Of a DNA stretch of 64,000 nt, positions 10,877 to 21,209 are shown one piece after another. The stretch is from Takakia lepidozioides (taxonomy: Eukaryota > Streptophyta > Takakiopsida > Takakiales > Takakiaceae). The stretch is from assembly GCA_030704615.1 (NCBI GenBank), contig CM060732.1:38049053-38113052 (forward strand), given 5' to 3'. The notes beneath the pieces are model-generated. The model was given only the letters and a program-made list of their open reading frames with translations, was not told the DNA's origin and made no database searches. Made by a program: the position numbers and the translations under genes. Position 1 is the stretch's first letter; every line of letters starts with the position of its first letter.

Positions 10877-11440
10877 TCACCAAGAAGCTGGAACCTCGAT
10901 TGCCATCTCAACAAGCTCATGACTGACAGGGTGTCGGTAGGTGAAGACAATGGATGCAGCCCGTTTGCCTTTGGTGTTGTGGACAACGGTGTCATGTCCT
11001 CCGATATATGCACCATCGTAAATCGAGATCTTTGTTGTGGAGACTCTGTGCCCATAAGACTCATCCTCGTAGCTTATGAGAATGTCCCCATACACTGTTT
11101 GGGATGGAATCCTCTCTGGCAATGTACACCCGATGCAATCCTTGTAGGCCCACTGGCAGCACCTCCAATGATGTAGTAAGGCCGTGCGGCTTTTGGGGAT
11201 GTTCCATGCAGGCGGATAGTGCAGATCAACGATTCGCAGGCACCACAGCCGCGCAAGCCCGTCCCCGCAAGGCTGATCGTGGAAGCCAGGAAGGTACTCG
11301 AGAGCGGACAGGAGTACCCTCCTCTGCTGAGAGTGGTCTATCCAATTGCAGGTATATGAAAATATCCCCTGACTTGGGCGAGAAGTCCCACGGATTCTTG
11401 TTTGGACAGTTGTTTGGATCTCGGCACGCCATCGCCAACT
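10877..11440 (-). pseudogene. 5'-most coding pieces of the MULE region
   Basis: Overlapping minus frames carry coherent segments, for example NCPNKNPWDFSPKSGDIFIY (about 11410-11350) and VYGDILISYEDESYGHRVST (about 11095-11040), separated by frame changes. I recognise no domain. Same strand and direction as the transposase suggest an N-terminal part of the same protein or a second ORF of the element. Confidence 0.3.
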
Positions 11441-11635
11441 ATTGAAAGGGCTGTCAGGAAGCAGACAAGGTGCGCAGGGAGGGGGGAGTGTGGGGAAGCG
11501 GAAGAGAGAGGAGCTCGGAGCGAGGAAGTGTTGTTGTTGGAAACGCAAATGGCAAGTGGCAAAGAAAAACATAATTTAATTCGACATGGCGTCAAACCGG
11601 AGGGTGACGGCCCCGTGTGCCTGCCAGATAACATC

Positions 11636-12890
11636 CCCCGGATGGAAAAACGGCGCCAGATGTCCATCCGAGGCCGTCCATATGAAGTCGTCTCGGGGGG
11701 ACAGGCCGACACCTGCCCTAAACCCTAAACATCCCCCGGATGAAAATTCGGCGCTGAATTTCCATCCGAGGCCGGCCGGTTGAAGTCCTCTGGTGGGGAG
11801 AGGCCGACACCAAGCCGACAGAGAATATCCTCTGGATGGAAATTTGGCGCCGAATTTCCATCCTGGGCAGGTCGGATGAAGTCGTCTCGGGAAAAAGGCC
11901 AACACCTGGCCGACAGAGAACATGCCCCGGATAGAAATTCGGCGCCGAATTACCATCCGGGGCCGCCCGGATGAAGTCGGCTCGGGGGGAGAGGCCGGCA
12001 CCTACCCGACAGAGAACATCCCCCAGATGGAAATTTGGCGCCGAATTTCCATCCGGGGCCGCCCGGACGAAGTCGGCTCGGGGGGAGAGGCCGGCACCTG
12101 CCCGACAGAGAATATCCCCCGGATGGAAATTCGGCGCCGAATTTCCATCCGGGGCCGCCCGGATGAAGTCAGCTCGGGGGGAGAGGCCGGCACCTGCCCG
12201 ATAGAGAACATCCCCCGGATGGAAATTTCGGAACTGAATTTCCATCCGGGGCCGTCCGGATGAAGTCGGCTCGGGGGGAGAGGTCGGCACCTGCCCGACA
12301 GATAACATCCCCCGGATGGAAATTCGGCGCCGAACTTCCATCCGGGGCCGCCTAGATGAAGTCGGCTCGGGGGGAGAGGCTGGCACCTGCCCGACAGAGA
12401 ACATCCCCCGGATGAAGTCGGCTCGGGGGGAGAGGCCGGCACCTGCCTGACAGAGAACATCCCCCGGATGGAAATTTCGGCGCCGAACTTCCATCCGGGG
12501 CCGCCCGGATGAAGTCGGCTCGGGGGGAGAGGCCGGCACCTGCCCGACAGAGAACATCCCCCGGATGGAAATTCGGCTCCGACCTTCCATCCCGGGCCGC
12601 CTGGATGAAGTCGGCTCGGGGGGAGAGGCCGGCACCTGCCCAACAGAGAACATCCCCCGGATGGAAATTCGGCGCCGAATTTCCATCCGGGGCAGGTCGG
12701 ATGAAGTCGTCTCAGGGGAGAGGCCGACACCTGCCCGACAGAGAACATCCCCCGGATGAAGTGGGCTCGAGAGGAGAGGCTGGCACCTGCCCGACAGAGA
12801 ACATCCCCCGGATGAAGTCGGCTCGGGGGGAGAGGCCGGCTCTTGCCCGATAGAGAACATCCCCCGGATGAAGTCGGGGGCCACAAGGCT
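11636..12890. repeat. 96-bp satellite with palindromic core
   Basis: About eleven full units and four short units. Each full unit contains GGATGGAAATTCGGCGCC running straight into its reverse complement, an inverted repeat of about 30 bases centred on GGCGCC. This is followed by a spacer with GAAGTCGGCTCGGGGGGAGA and ACAGAGAACATCCCCC. Palindromes start near 11640, 11729, 11834, 11929, 12025, 12121, 12217, 12314, 12466, 12562 and 12659. Short units (near 12410, 12750, 12809, 12868) lack the palindrome. Both strands stay open for 300-390 codons only because the unit is a multiple of three and stop-poor. Confidence 0.9.
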
Positions 12891-13835
12891 ACGGCAAACA
12901 ACGTCTTATGAGTACAATGTATAATGGGGTGTCCATTTCCCCCATTTTACACCATGTTACGAGGGAAGTACGAAGTGCCACCAAGCTTTGGGCCAAGAAT
13001 TCTCCAAATTATGTGGAGTGCAATCAGGGTTTTCTTGAAGGGGTGCTGCCTGTGGAGTGAACTAAAGTGTTCATTCACCTTGTCAGAAAGTGCTTGTAGG
13101 TTTTTCTTTAAGGGGGGAGGCAGGTATCTTGAATTACGCTTCATTTCCCGAGTGCTACTAGCCTTTTCTATTGCAGGGAGACCCTACCTAGCGCATCTTT
13201 AAGGGTGGAGGTGTGTCCAAGAGTCACTTCAATAGCGAATCACTGTGGACTGTTTTTTGTGGAAGGAGTATTTTGTGAGTGCTACGTAGTAGTCATCTGT
13301 AAAATTGGGCGAGGTTGCAATCGTCAAGTACAATGGTAATCTTTCTTACTTGGTCCTGGCAAGTGGTCAGTAATACAGTTTGCCAGACTTCTTGAAGGAG
13401 ATAGAGACCCAGTTTTGCAATTTTGTTATGCCTTGGTTACATTTCTGTATTTCTTCCAATTGGGTCTCGCCATGGTCAGAATAGTGGTGCAACTTCATGT
13501 AAGTTGTCCCTCATGTTCATCAAGAAAGGCAAGTAGAATCGTTTGAAAGTTATATTCGGGGAGTGCGAGGTCTATGTGACGACGTGATTTTCACCAGTTT
13601 CTGCTTAGACATATTGTGTTGATGTCGTTGCCTGAGAGCTGCTCTCATTCTCTGATTTCAGATTATGTGTACTGGCAGAGTTGTGAAGCTCCATGAAATT
13701 GTTGCTTTCTGAGTTTTGGAGGCACAATAATTTGTATTAAGCCATTCCCCAAATGAATGAAACTCATTATTAAGAGCTAATTTGCACTTGATTGTTTCAA
13801 CCATGCCTTGATGGTGAGGAAACTAGCCTGCACTC
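12891..13835. other. No gene seen
   Basis: Single-copy-looking sequence between the satellite and copy 2. The longest frame (92 codons, 12924-13202) has no recognisable motif. I see no tRNA, repeat or terminal inverted repeat here. Confidence 0.5.
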
Positions 13836-14059
13836 ATGCTTGGGCAATTTCCAATGCAGGCACAGGAGCGAGGCCGAAGTCCATCGTCGCATGAAATCCA
13901 AGAAGGTTCAGTAAGCAGAACATTGACCAGCGAGCGGATGGTGAGATTCGAGCAGATCATTCTTTCTCCCATTTTTTGTCGATTATTTTGTTCTAGGCAT
14001 TTTCCCTACCAACGGCATGATGTTCTCATGTTGTTCATGGACTTGCGTGGACCTGGCAG

Positions 14060-15250
14060 GAGGGGACCTCTGGGTATTCAGCAGTTGCTCGCAAAGTGGA
14101 GGATATGGAAAGAGCACAAGGTGCACAACACAAAGATATAATGGATTTGAAGGCTACAATATCGCATGTGATGATGTACCAGAAGGCCATGGCAGAGAAA
14201 TTTGGGATCAGCATTTCCTCACCTGCCTTAGTGGGCTCATCCATAGCAAACAGCTCGTGCATCGCTGGCCCTTCAGCCTCGAGACATCTGGTGGACAGGT
14301 TTGACTTGCCTGGCATGTCACCAGGTAACGTCACTCCAGTTGATGCATTCGAGGATGATGTGCAGGTGGAGCATGTTGGCCCAGGTGGAGGGGAGGACAC
14401 CCCTACCAAGGAACTTACGCGTCCTCGTGCAGTTCTGTCACACTGTGCGGTAGTGGAGGCGCATGCAGAACTCCGGCCTGCTGCTGTCGCGGTGGGGGCA
14501 TCTGAGAGAACCCTGGACATTGACCTTGTTTCGCCGCTGGCAGATATTACCCAGCAACCCACGGTTGTCACTTCCACTCCCAACCTCCAATCCATGAAGG
14601 AGAATGTCGTGCACAGAACAGTGGAGAAGGGCAAGCATTTGCTCATCCTAGATATTAATGGCTTGTTGTGTGAGTGCGTCCATGTCGGGAGCGGTAATGC
14701 ATTTGTGGTTCCAAATGGCCTTGAGCACAAATTATGTGGTAGCAAGATGGTCGTTGTAAGGCCTGGTTGCAAAGCTTTTTTGGACAAGTGTTTTGAACAC
14801 TTTGAAGTGGCAGCATGGTCTTGTATGCAACCACGTAACTTCCTACCCACAGTGGACTGGCTTTTCCATAGGCACGGTGATCTTGCATTCAAGTAGGATG
14901 GGGGATATTGTGAGCAGTCCACTGACATGGATGGGAGCCTGCCCATGAAACCACGGTTTTTGAAGAACCTATCTACAGTGTGGCGGGGCAACCGTGACTG
15001 GAATCCTGAAACGACTCTTCTTGTTGACGACACACAGCACAAGGGGTCGAACAATCCAGCATACAACGCAATTTTCCCACTGCCTTGGAGAAGTCGTTAT
15101 GTAGAGGCGCACAATGATAATTTTCTTCTGACCAGCTTATGGCCCTTCTTGGAGGGGGCAGCTAAGCCTCCGAGCATTCCAGAATATCTCAAAGGGCAAC
15201 CCACATTTGGGCAACAAGCTATCAGCCCTTGAGCCATTCAGCCTCGTCAG
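14060..15250 (+). pseudogene. FCP1-like domain exon, one frame split by TAG
   Basis: The frame runs without a break from about 14060 to TAG 14894-14896, then in the same frame from GAT 14897 to TGA 15230-15232. Around the first stop it reads HGDLAFK-stop-DGGYCEQ. In plant FCP1-like proteins this position is the Trp of a WDQxxC motif, so TGG to TAG is the simplest explanation. Downstream motifs (TLLVDDT, NPAYNAIFP) are intact, which argues for a recent single mutation. The exon would use an acceptor near 14059 (CTGGCAG). Confidence 0.65.
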
Positions 15251-15738
15251 GTAACATACTTTGTAGTGTGGTACACTCCGTGGTCAAATTTTTGTGTGAC
15301 TCCCTTGTGCCATTGCCAGCCTCATTTGTGCTTAAGTTGTGGCAGTAATCAACCTTGTGATAGAGTTTGTCAAATTACTGTCGCAGTGTGAACTGCAAGC
15401 ATTGACAGTGAATGGTGCATCTTATTGTGTTACTGTCATTTGAGTTCCCAGTGTATGCCAAAATACATTTTTGGTGCTTGTTGGTTGGTTGTAGGTGCTT
15501 GGCCACGAACGAGGCCCCCCAAGTCAAAGGGGAGCACACCTTCACCCTTTCAGGAAGCCGACACCACTGATCCCTGATTCGTAGAATGGGGTAAGTGTAT
15601 GCATCTGCTATTCTCCCCTTCCCGACCTGGATAGACAAATTGTTATTAGCTCATTGTAGACCTTGTAGACACAATACTTTGCACGATCCGTGTTCCATAA
15701 TTCTCATGCAATCTGCCATGTTTGGGGTGGGATGGCAG

Positions 15739-16020
15739 TTCGTGGTGGGAGACCATGTCAAGCTCATAGACACTGTTTCGCGATCAACAGCCGGATCTGG
15801 CCGCATTGCTGGTCTCCAAGGGATGGAGGTGAGTGAAGGGTACCCTGTCGTGCCAGAAGGCTATATGGCCATCCACATTGATGATGTCCGCATTCCCAAT
15901 GCCCCTCTACCATATCACAACAAATCCATGAAGCCTCATCACACTGAGTTGGGAGACACTGTAGGTTACATTACTGTGTGGAGTGACAAACTAGTGAAGA
16001 CCTTGCAGACAAAGAGATGA
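15739..16020 (+). CDS. Terminal exon of copy 2
   Basis: A 94-codon exon after the acceptor GGGATGGCAG, ending TGA. It encodes VVGDHVKLIDTVSRS, VPEGYMAIHIDDV, NAPLPYHNKSMKPHHTELGD and ITVWSDKLVKTL, parallel to copy 1. The intron (15591-15738, GTAAGT...GCAG, 148 bp) matches the 157-bp intron of copy 1 in position and phase. Function unknown; a resemblance to DUF8039 of plant CACTA elements is tentative. Confidence 0.55.
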   Translation, partial: FVVGDHVKLIDTVSRSTAGSGRIAGLQGMEVSEGYPVVPEGYMAIHIDDVRIPNAPLPYHNKSMKPHHTELGDTVGYITVWSDKLVKTLQTKR

Positions 16021-16379
16021 GGCAGGTCGGCACGCATTGTGGATTTCATGGGGATTTCCACCTCTGCCTCATCCGGATTTGGCAACTACGGTAACTTATA
16101 GTAGTGACAGATTCTCTGAATTGACTGTCCAATTTTGATAGCAACCACATGTTGGATTTCCTCATGCATGTTGTTGCAAACTTATGCCTCATTAATGAGC
16201 AATGTGGTGGTGGGTGGTATGTCCCCATTGCACACACTATGGTTGGTAATGTTGTTGCTGGGAGAATGTGGTTGATAATGGTGATGCTGGATGGTGATGT
16301 TGCTGCTATTTGTGCTCTTTCAGAATTACGTCTGTGCCACTTCTGTGCCTAAAGTCTTGCTGTATACATGGTTTGTGAT

Positions 16380-17222
16380 GTTGTATGGCATATGCACGTG
16401 ACACCCTATTGGCTGCCTCTGTGGCATATCCACGTGTCCGTCCAGAGTCATAACCATGAGTACCGAACCCAATATGATACGTGTATGAGCATATTACATT
16501 CCGACACGTGACCCCCTAAGGTCCACGCGCAGTTGGTCTTATGACTCCATATGCAAAACGTCTAGTCAAATGTATGTCTACAAAGCAGCACGTGAGGTTT
16601 AGAGGATTGTGCACGTGGCACCACGTGGGACTACAACGTCCTCATGGAAAGGGTGATCATGGAATATACCGTACTGCGCCAGTCGTAGGTATGACTGGCA
16701 AGAATCCACCGCAGCTCCCGAAAGTCCAGCACGTGGGCACACACGATCGTGGCACGTGGTGTCCCCAGATGCTGCCATGTGTTGATACCAATTTCCCCAA
16801 GATATACATGTGACTGCGAAGCCCCGTCCCCCAAAGTGACACGTGGCATTGATATGTCGCACCACGCGTTTCTTCTACGACGCGACACGTGCTGTCGTTT
16901 AGTTCCCTTGTCCGCTGTCATAGCTGGCAGTCAGGGATGGCGTCGCAGTCTGACACGTGGCATGTTATGTAGCTAACGCGTGTCTACCTTACACCGCGGC
17001 TGACATGGACTACACTGTCCGTTCAGTCATTATGTAATGCCAGCGTGTATGACTACCCCCACAGATGCTCTGGCGCCACGTCACAGCCAGCCTGGAGAGT
17101 CATATCTGCCATGTCACAACTGACTAGGGCTTTACGTCTGCAGAGTCAGGAAGTCGTAAATGGCTTCCATGACTGCATTTGCAGTCATAACAAAGAGACG
17201 TAAAAGCCGCAATCTGTTGTTG
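16380..17222. repeat. CACGTG-dense region after copy 2
   Basis: CACGTG occurs about ten times between 16396 and 16960, often as GACACGTGGCA or GCACGTGGCACCACGTGG. From 16980 the words AGTCATA, TGCCAGC and TGTCACAACTGACTAGGG recur. The block closes with AAAGAGACGTAAAAGCCGCAATCTG, close to the end of the block after copy 1 (GCGACGTAAAAGCCGGATTCT). It stops where gypsy integrase sequence begins (about 17226). It is probably the 3' subterminal part of the same element family. Confidence 0.5.
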
Positions 17223-17225
17223 TGA

Positions 17226-18050
17226 TTGTGTGACAAAGCCTTGATAGACCACCGCACTACTTCTCGGGATCATCCTGAGGCCGATGGCTTGGCAGAGAGG
17301 GTTGTTCAGACAGTGAAGAGGGGTTTGCGCAAGTATGGCTTGCAGAAGGGACACCTAGGAGATTGGGACCTTCAGATGCCCTGGTTAGCCACGGGCTACA
17401 GGTTTAGCAAGCAAGCATCACTTGCCTCGTTCTCACCTTATTTCCTTCTCTTTGGCCGAGAGCCAGACTTGCCTACATCTATTCGCAGGGAGGCTGCAAT
17501 AGTCCTCAATCTTGACGATCCGGACGTGTGGGCACGTGCATGTGGTCAACGCGCGGAGTTGTTTAAGAAAGTCATGCCCATGGCTTTTGAGAACCTTGCC
17601 ATTGGACAACATCGTGATACGTTGAGGTATGCTACCATACGTGGTGGGGGCTATCGTCCTGGGGTTCGGAGATTTCACCCTGGTGACTATGTTTATCTGC
17701 AGCAAACTGCTCCAACGACCCTGGATGTAACTGCAGGACGTGTTATTTTGAGGGTTCGAGAGATATTGCCCTCAGGCGTCTTGATCTTGGAGGGTCGGGA
17801 TGGCATGACTTGGAAGGACCATATGCGTAATTGCGCGCCATGTCACCTTCCGAATGTCGATGGCAGGATTGACCCAAACCTGGCAGTGGTACCTGCAAGT
17901 TTGAGGTGCATGTTATGTGGGTCTGCTAGAGGGGCAACCACAATGCTGGTGTGTGATCAATGCTCTAGAGGTTGGCATATGGGATGCTTGACTCTACCTC
18001 TTGAGATGGTTCCTGATGGGGATTGGTTATGTCCGCATTGCATTGGATAG
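17226..18050 (+). pseudogene. Ty3/gypsy integrase C-terminal part with PHD finger
   Basis: A 274-codon fragment starting inside the integrase core: HRTTSRDHPEADGLAERVVQ contains the last part of the catalytic domain (the HPQADG-type motif and the catalytic Glu). A mid region (NLAIGQHRDTLRYA) and a beta-rich FHPGDYVYLQQ block follow. The last 45 residues form a PHD finger with C4HC3 ligands in canonical spacing: CMLC, CDQC, WHMGC and, after DGDWL, CPHC. PHD fingers read histone tails and could steer integration, the job a chromodomain does in chromoviruses. N-terminal gag, protease, RT and RNase H are absent, so the copy is 5'-truncated. The TAG after the PHD looks like the true end. Confidence 0.75.
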
Positions 18051-18292
18051 TGGGAGTGGATACGACCATGGAAGGCTAACAAGAAATACAATGCCAAGCT
18101 ACTAGGAGACCAACACACGAGATCCTGGCTCAAGTTCACAGATTGCAAGACGACGACTAACGATGGGCTGCTTTTGTACCCGGCCTCTTGGTCTATAGAG
18201 TTTGAGTACAATAGGGACAGTGATAGAAGACTTAGTACGGCTGTGGCTATTACATCTTGTAGCTATCTGGAGTTAGAGGGACCTAACCACCA

Positions 18293-18390
18293 GCTAGGGG
18301 GGCGATTGTGGCAGACTATTTTATTGTGCATATATGTGTGGTGTGGTTTGGACAGCGATGTAGTTGTGTAGCGATATGCATGCGCACGAC
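18293..18390 (+). repeat. Polypurine tract and start of a 3' LTR of the PHD-type gypsy element
   Basis: AGCTAGGGGGGCGA at 18292-18305 is a good polypurine tract, about 240 bases after the stop of the integrase-PHD frame. TGTGGCAGAC at 18307 is a plausible LTR start (TG). The LTR would be cut off near 18390, where sequence of a different LTR family begins. Confidence 0.4.
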
Positions 18391-18427
18391 AACGATCGCA
18401 TACTGAACTCTAAGCTCTGATACCAAG
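18391..18427 (-). promoter_or_regulatory. Primer binding site and leader of LTR copy A
   Basis: GCTCTGATACCA at 18414-18425 is the reverse complement of the plant tRNA-Met primer site TGGTATCAGAGC, two bases from the LTR. It shares its leader (GATCGC-TACTGAACTCTAA) with the chromovirus at 30005-30033. Only about 35 bases of internal sequence remain. Confidence 0.7.
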
Positions 18428-19164
18428 TGTCGCGCACCTCACTTCGGTAAGCCCCCCCTTCAAGTCATAGTTACTCGCTTTGGTGCGCGCGCCTAACTCC
18501 CTAACTGGCCGCCGGGCCAACTCGGAGCTTCGGCTGCTCACCGGGACATAACGGTCCCCCTTTACTCCTCCACAAGACCCTCTCCCAATTTGGGCCTAGT
18601 GGAAATTCCCTTTGGTCGATGGCAGTCCGGAATAGCTCCCCACACCTTGGTCGCTTTCCGGCTCGCACGCTTACTCACTAGTTTTTGGTCACCAACGGGC
18701 TTGCACCGTTCTCGGGGTTACTACTCCCTATATATACTTCTGTGACTGTCCATGGGGGTTTCACAAACAACACCACCATTTTATGGCGAACCACCACGAA
18801 AACCCTCGATTCCCGGTGATGAGTCGCAGTGAGTCTTGGCCCACCCACCACAATCCCCTTGGACCGTTATGAGTCCCAAGACTCCCCACGACTCCCACCA
18901 CAAGGTCTTCGCCCCCATGGTGAGTCTTATGCCACCCCCACTAAGTCCCACTAAGTCCCACTAAGCTACCACCACCCCTCGTGGAACCACCCCCACCGCA
19001 ACCCGGTGTGTGGGGCTCCACCTAGTGAGCGCCTCCGCCTCCTTGAGTGCCTTGGGCACTCAAGGGTGCTTCAGCCCCCGCATCTATTGTTGTCGCTGCC
19101 CCCACCACAGGGGCAGCCCCTCTCGTTTCCCGACCCCCTGCCCTCAAGGCAAAGGGCCGCGACA
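18428..19164 (-). repeat. LTR copy A of the chromovirus family (older)
   Basis: A 737-bp LTR bounded by TGTCGCG and CGCGACA. It is the same family as the LTRs at 25496-26220 and 30048-30727 but visibly diverged (for example TTCGGTAAGCCCCCC against TTCGGTAAGCTCCCC). Orientation follows from the primer site on its left. Its right edge falls inside a copia reading frame (after NLFSVYM), so it inserted into copia DNA. I see no target duplication because the left internal part is deleted. Confidence 0.85.
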
Positions 19165-20330
19165 TGTATACTGAGAACAGATTTCTACCAATGCCTGGTA
19201 CATGCATGACATTCTCAAGAACCGCTGTCTCCCAGCTCTATCCATTGAATGTGCGAATGTTTATATCGCCAATGCCATAAACAAAAAGGTGAGTACCACC
19301 AATACCTTGAACATGCCTCCGATCCGCTGAAACATCCTTGTATTTGACAAACCAGTATTGTTTGTCTGTCATGTGGTCCGTGCAGCCGCTGTCTGCAATC
19401 CAAGATTCACAGTTGGTGTTGGGAGATCCACTAACGCCATGTATGCTCTATGCGAATTCTTGGAATCTTTTGCAGATGTTGATGCAAGCTTCTTGCTATC
19501 TCCATCTGGACATTCCCTGGCCCAGCACTTCCCGACTTACCACATTTCCGACACTCTATATACTTCTTCTTATCATTGATCTCTTTGCGGCGCTGTTGAC
19601 GTTGCTCATACGTCATTTTGGACCGATCTGCTTTGGTCTTCCTTTTGGCGTTTGCGATGTAAGCTGCAGCTGGCAAGCTCTACAGCTCCTTTTCTTGGAT
19701 GTCCTTGATACGCATCTCCTCTCGAACCAAGCGAATCAACAAGTTGTTCAGAGTCTTCTCTACAACGGCCGTGTTGTCCCAAGATCAGTGAAAATGACTG
19801 TAGCAGTCCCGAATGTTTCCAAGAACCTTGGCGATGACGTTAGTGTCTGCAATACTAGTGTCACCTAAACGAGACAATTGACTCTTGATCAATTCGGCCT
19901 TGCTAATGAATGACGCTATAGTATCACTGCTCTCGAACTTACACTGGTAGAACTTGACCTGAAGATCATGAATGTTATCGTTCGCTCTCTAATCGTGCAC
20001 CGTTTTAAGCAAGTCCCAAATGCCCTTAGACGATGTACATCCACTCACAAGATCAAGAATAGTGTCATCGACAGTAGTGCAAGGCAAAGAGGTAGCTTGA
20101 CCATCTTTCTTTGTCCACTCTACTCTCTCAGTTGCCTGTGCTTCTGACGGTTTGACGTCTGTGCCGTCTACTACTCCCATAAGGTCTCTCCCTAAGAATA
20201 GTGCTCTCATCTGGAAGCTCCATAGGTGAAAGTTCTGTCCGTTGAACTTCTTGATGGCAGCTGTCTCTCGACTAGAATCCATAACGAACAAGATACAGGT
20301 AAAGAACAGAGCTATGGTACTACATGACAC
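19165..20330 (-). pseudogene. Ty1/copia gag-protease relic
   Basis: Minus strand. It begins with a gag-like frame (20282-19989): MDSSRETAAIKKFNGQNFHL, WSFQMRALFLGRDLMGVVDG and GIWDLLKTVHD, the pattern of copia gag (DUF4219/UBN2). A damaged zinc knuckle follows at about 19560 (CRKCGKSG, with the expected His and final Cys lost by a frame change). Near 19400-19165 come pieces recalling the protease and gag-pre-integrase region, ending at VPGIGRNLFSVYM where LTR copy A cuts in. Several frameshifts make it inactive. Integrase and RT are missing. Confidence 0.7.
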
Positions 20331-21209
20331 TCTCTGACAACAGACGCAGCTTAAATAAAGCGAGAAATAAGGCCCATAACCTATTAAAAGCAGACAAAAT
20401 ACTCAGGGGCGTTGATTAAACTGATTGAACTTATTGATTTGAGATGCTTAGAACCACTTTATTGAACTAGGTGAATCTATTGAATGATGATAGGTATTTT
20501 GGCCACTCCTTTGCTAAAACAAAGTATTTAGGCACTGGGGTAGGAACCGTTGGCCCTTCCATTAGAGGTGACTTGAACTCAAGCACTCGGTGAAGGAGAG
20601 GCATTGGGAGAGGAAGATTTTCCCTTTTCTTCCTAGGCTCGGAAGGTGCTTGTGAAGGGATTAAAACATGCTATAAGCGGTTCGGGGGCCTATGCAATAG
20701 GAATTAGACAATAAAACACAAAGACTTGGAAGACAGTTACCGAGTAGATTGTAGGATACCGTAGGACTTAGAAACGCAAACTCGCCTTGTGAAGAGGAGT
20801 ATGTGACTTCTCTTTGCCGGTAGGACTTAGATACTGATCATAGCTATCATGTACGACCACGGACCCCCTGCACTAACCGCAGTCGGGTAGGCAGTTCAGT
20901 GAGCCCAACCTACACCGCAACTTATCACGGACCTCCTAGACTAATATGCCGTCACCCTGACCGCGTGCGTTCAGGGCGTCATATAAATGGTGCGTCTGCC
21001 GGGAGGTAAGTAAATAGTCAGGACTCCTTGTATTCCGAATAGAAGAATAATTGGACCTTTGTCATTCTCCGCTGGGATGTTTGTTCTTTCATTTTTACCT
21101 GACATTTTGTGTTTTGATTCGGACAGGAAAAGACCGAGTGAACCATTAGGTACATCTAGATAGATTTCTCGCATTTGAGTTAAGCACAAGGCTAACCACA
21201 TGGAAAATT
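20331..21209. other. No gene seen
   Basis: Upstream of the copia gag relic. It may hold remains of that element's leader or LTR, but I cannot place a primer site or LTR border, and I recognise no protein. Confidence 0.4.

Larger units (their letters stand above)
6709..11440 (-). pseudogene. Mutator-like (MULE) transposase gene, decayed
   Basis: Minus-strand gene. The order from its 5' end is: frame-shifted upstream coding pieces (about 11440-9600), a 403-codon block with ATG at 9587, an 86-bp intron (8128-8213), a second exon (7543-8127), and a SWIM zinc-finger segment (7337-6709). The main block has Cys-rich pairs (CSPTC, CAHC) near its N-terminus, then VYDTYCRMLMTIAI, FRGFMVDNAQANWAAI and CGFHF. 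These fit the MULE transposase pattern (catalytic Asp, second Asp-Asn, C/H motif). The SWIM part has CNC followed 18 residues later by CKH. An in-frame TGA at 8376-8378 (probably once CGA, Arg) interrupts the first block, and two further stops (TGA, TAG) lie just before the SWIM block. MULE proteins cut and paste DNA; this copy cannot be translated in full. Confidence 0.7.
13836..16020 (+). pseudogene. Copy 2: FCP1/NIF-type phosphatase-like gene with nonsense codons
   Basis: Plus-strand gene, best preserved in the exon of about 14060-15250. After a helical N-terminal part (KVEDMERAQGAQHKDIMDLK) comes an HAD-type FCP1/NIF domain: GKHLLILDINGLLCE (about 14632-14676), VRPGCKAFLDKCFEHFEVAAW, NFLPTVDWLF, then KPRFLKNL, TLLVDDTQHKG and NAIFP. 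The plant FCP1-like family commonly has LDVNGLL where catalytic phosphatases have DxDxT, so Asn here is expected. Exon ends at a GTAAC donor (15251); a short exon ends at 15590 and the terminal exon is 15739-16020. In-frame stops: TAG at 14894-14896, TGA at 15230-15232, and TAG at 15582-15584 where copy 1 has CAG. The family dephosphorylates protein substrates in the nucleus; this copy is probably inactive. Confidence 0.65.

Noticed and set aside
11636-12890. CRISPR-like array
   Set aside because: Regular repeats, but no unique spacers of constant length; spacers are themselves repeated, and the genome is eukaryotic.
11718-12901. Long minus-strand frames (388 and 299 codons) and several plus frames across the satellite
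   Set aside because: The repeat unit length is close to a multiple of three and lacks stops in several frames, so open frames arise automatically; the translations are only repeats of the unit.
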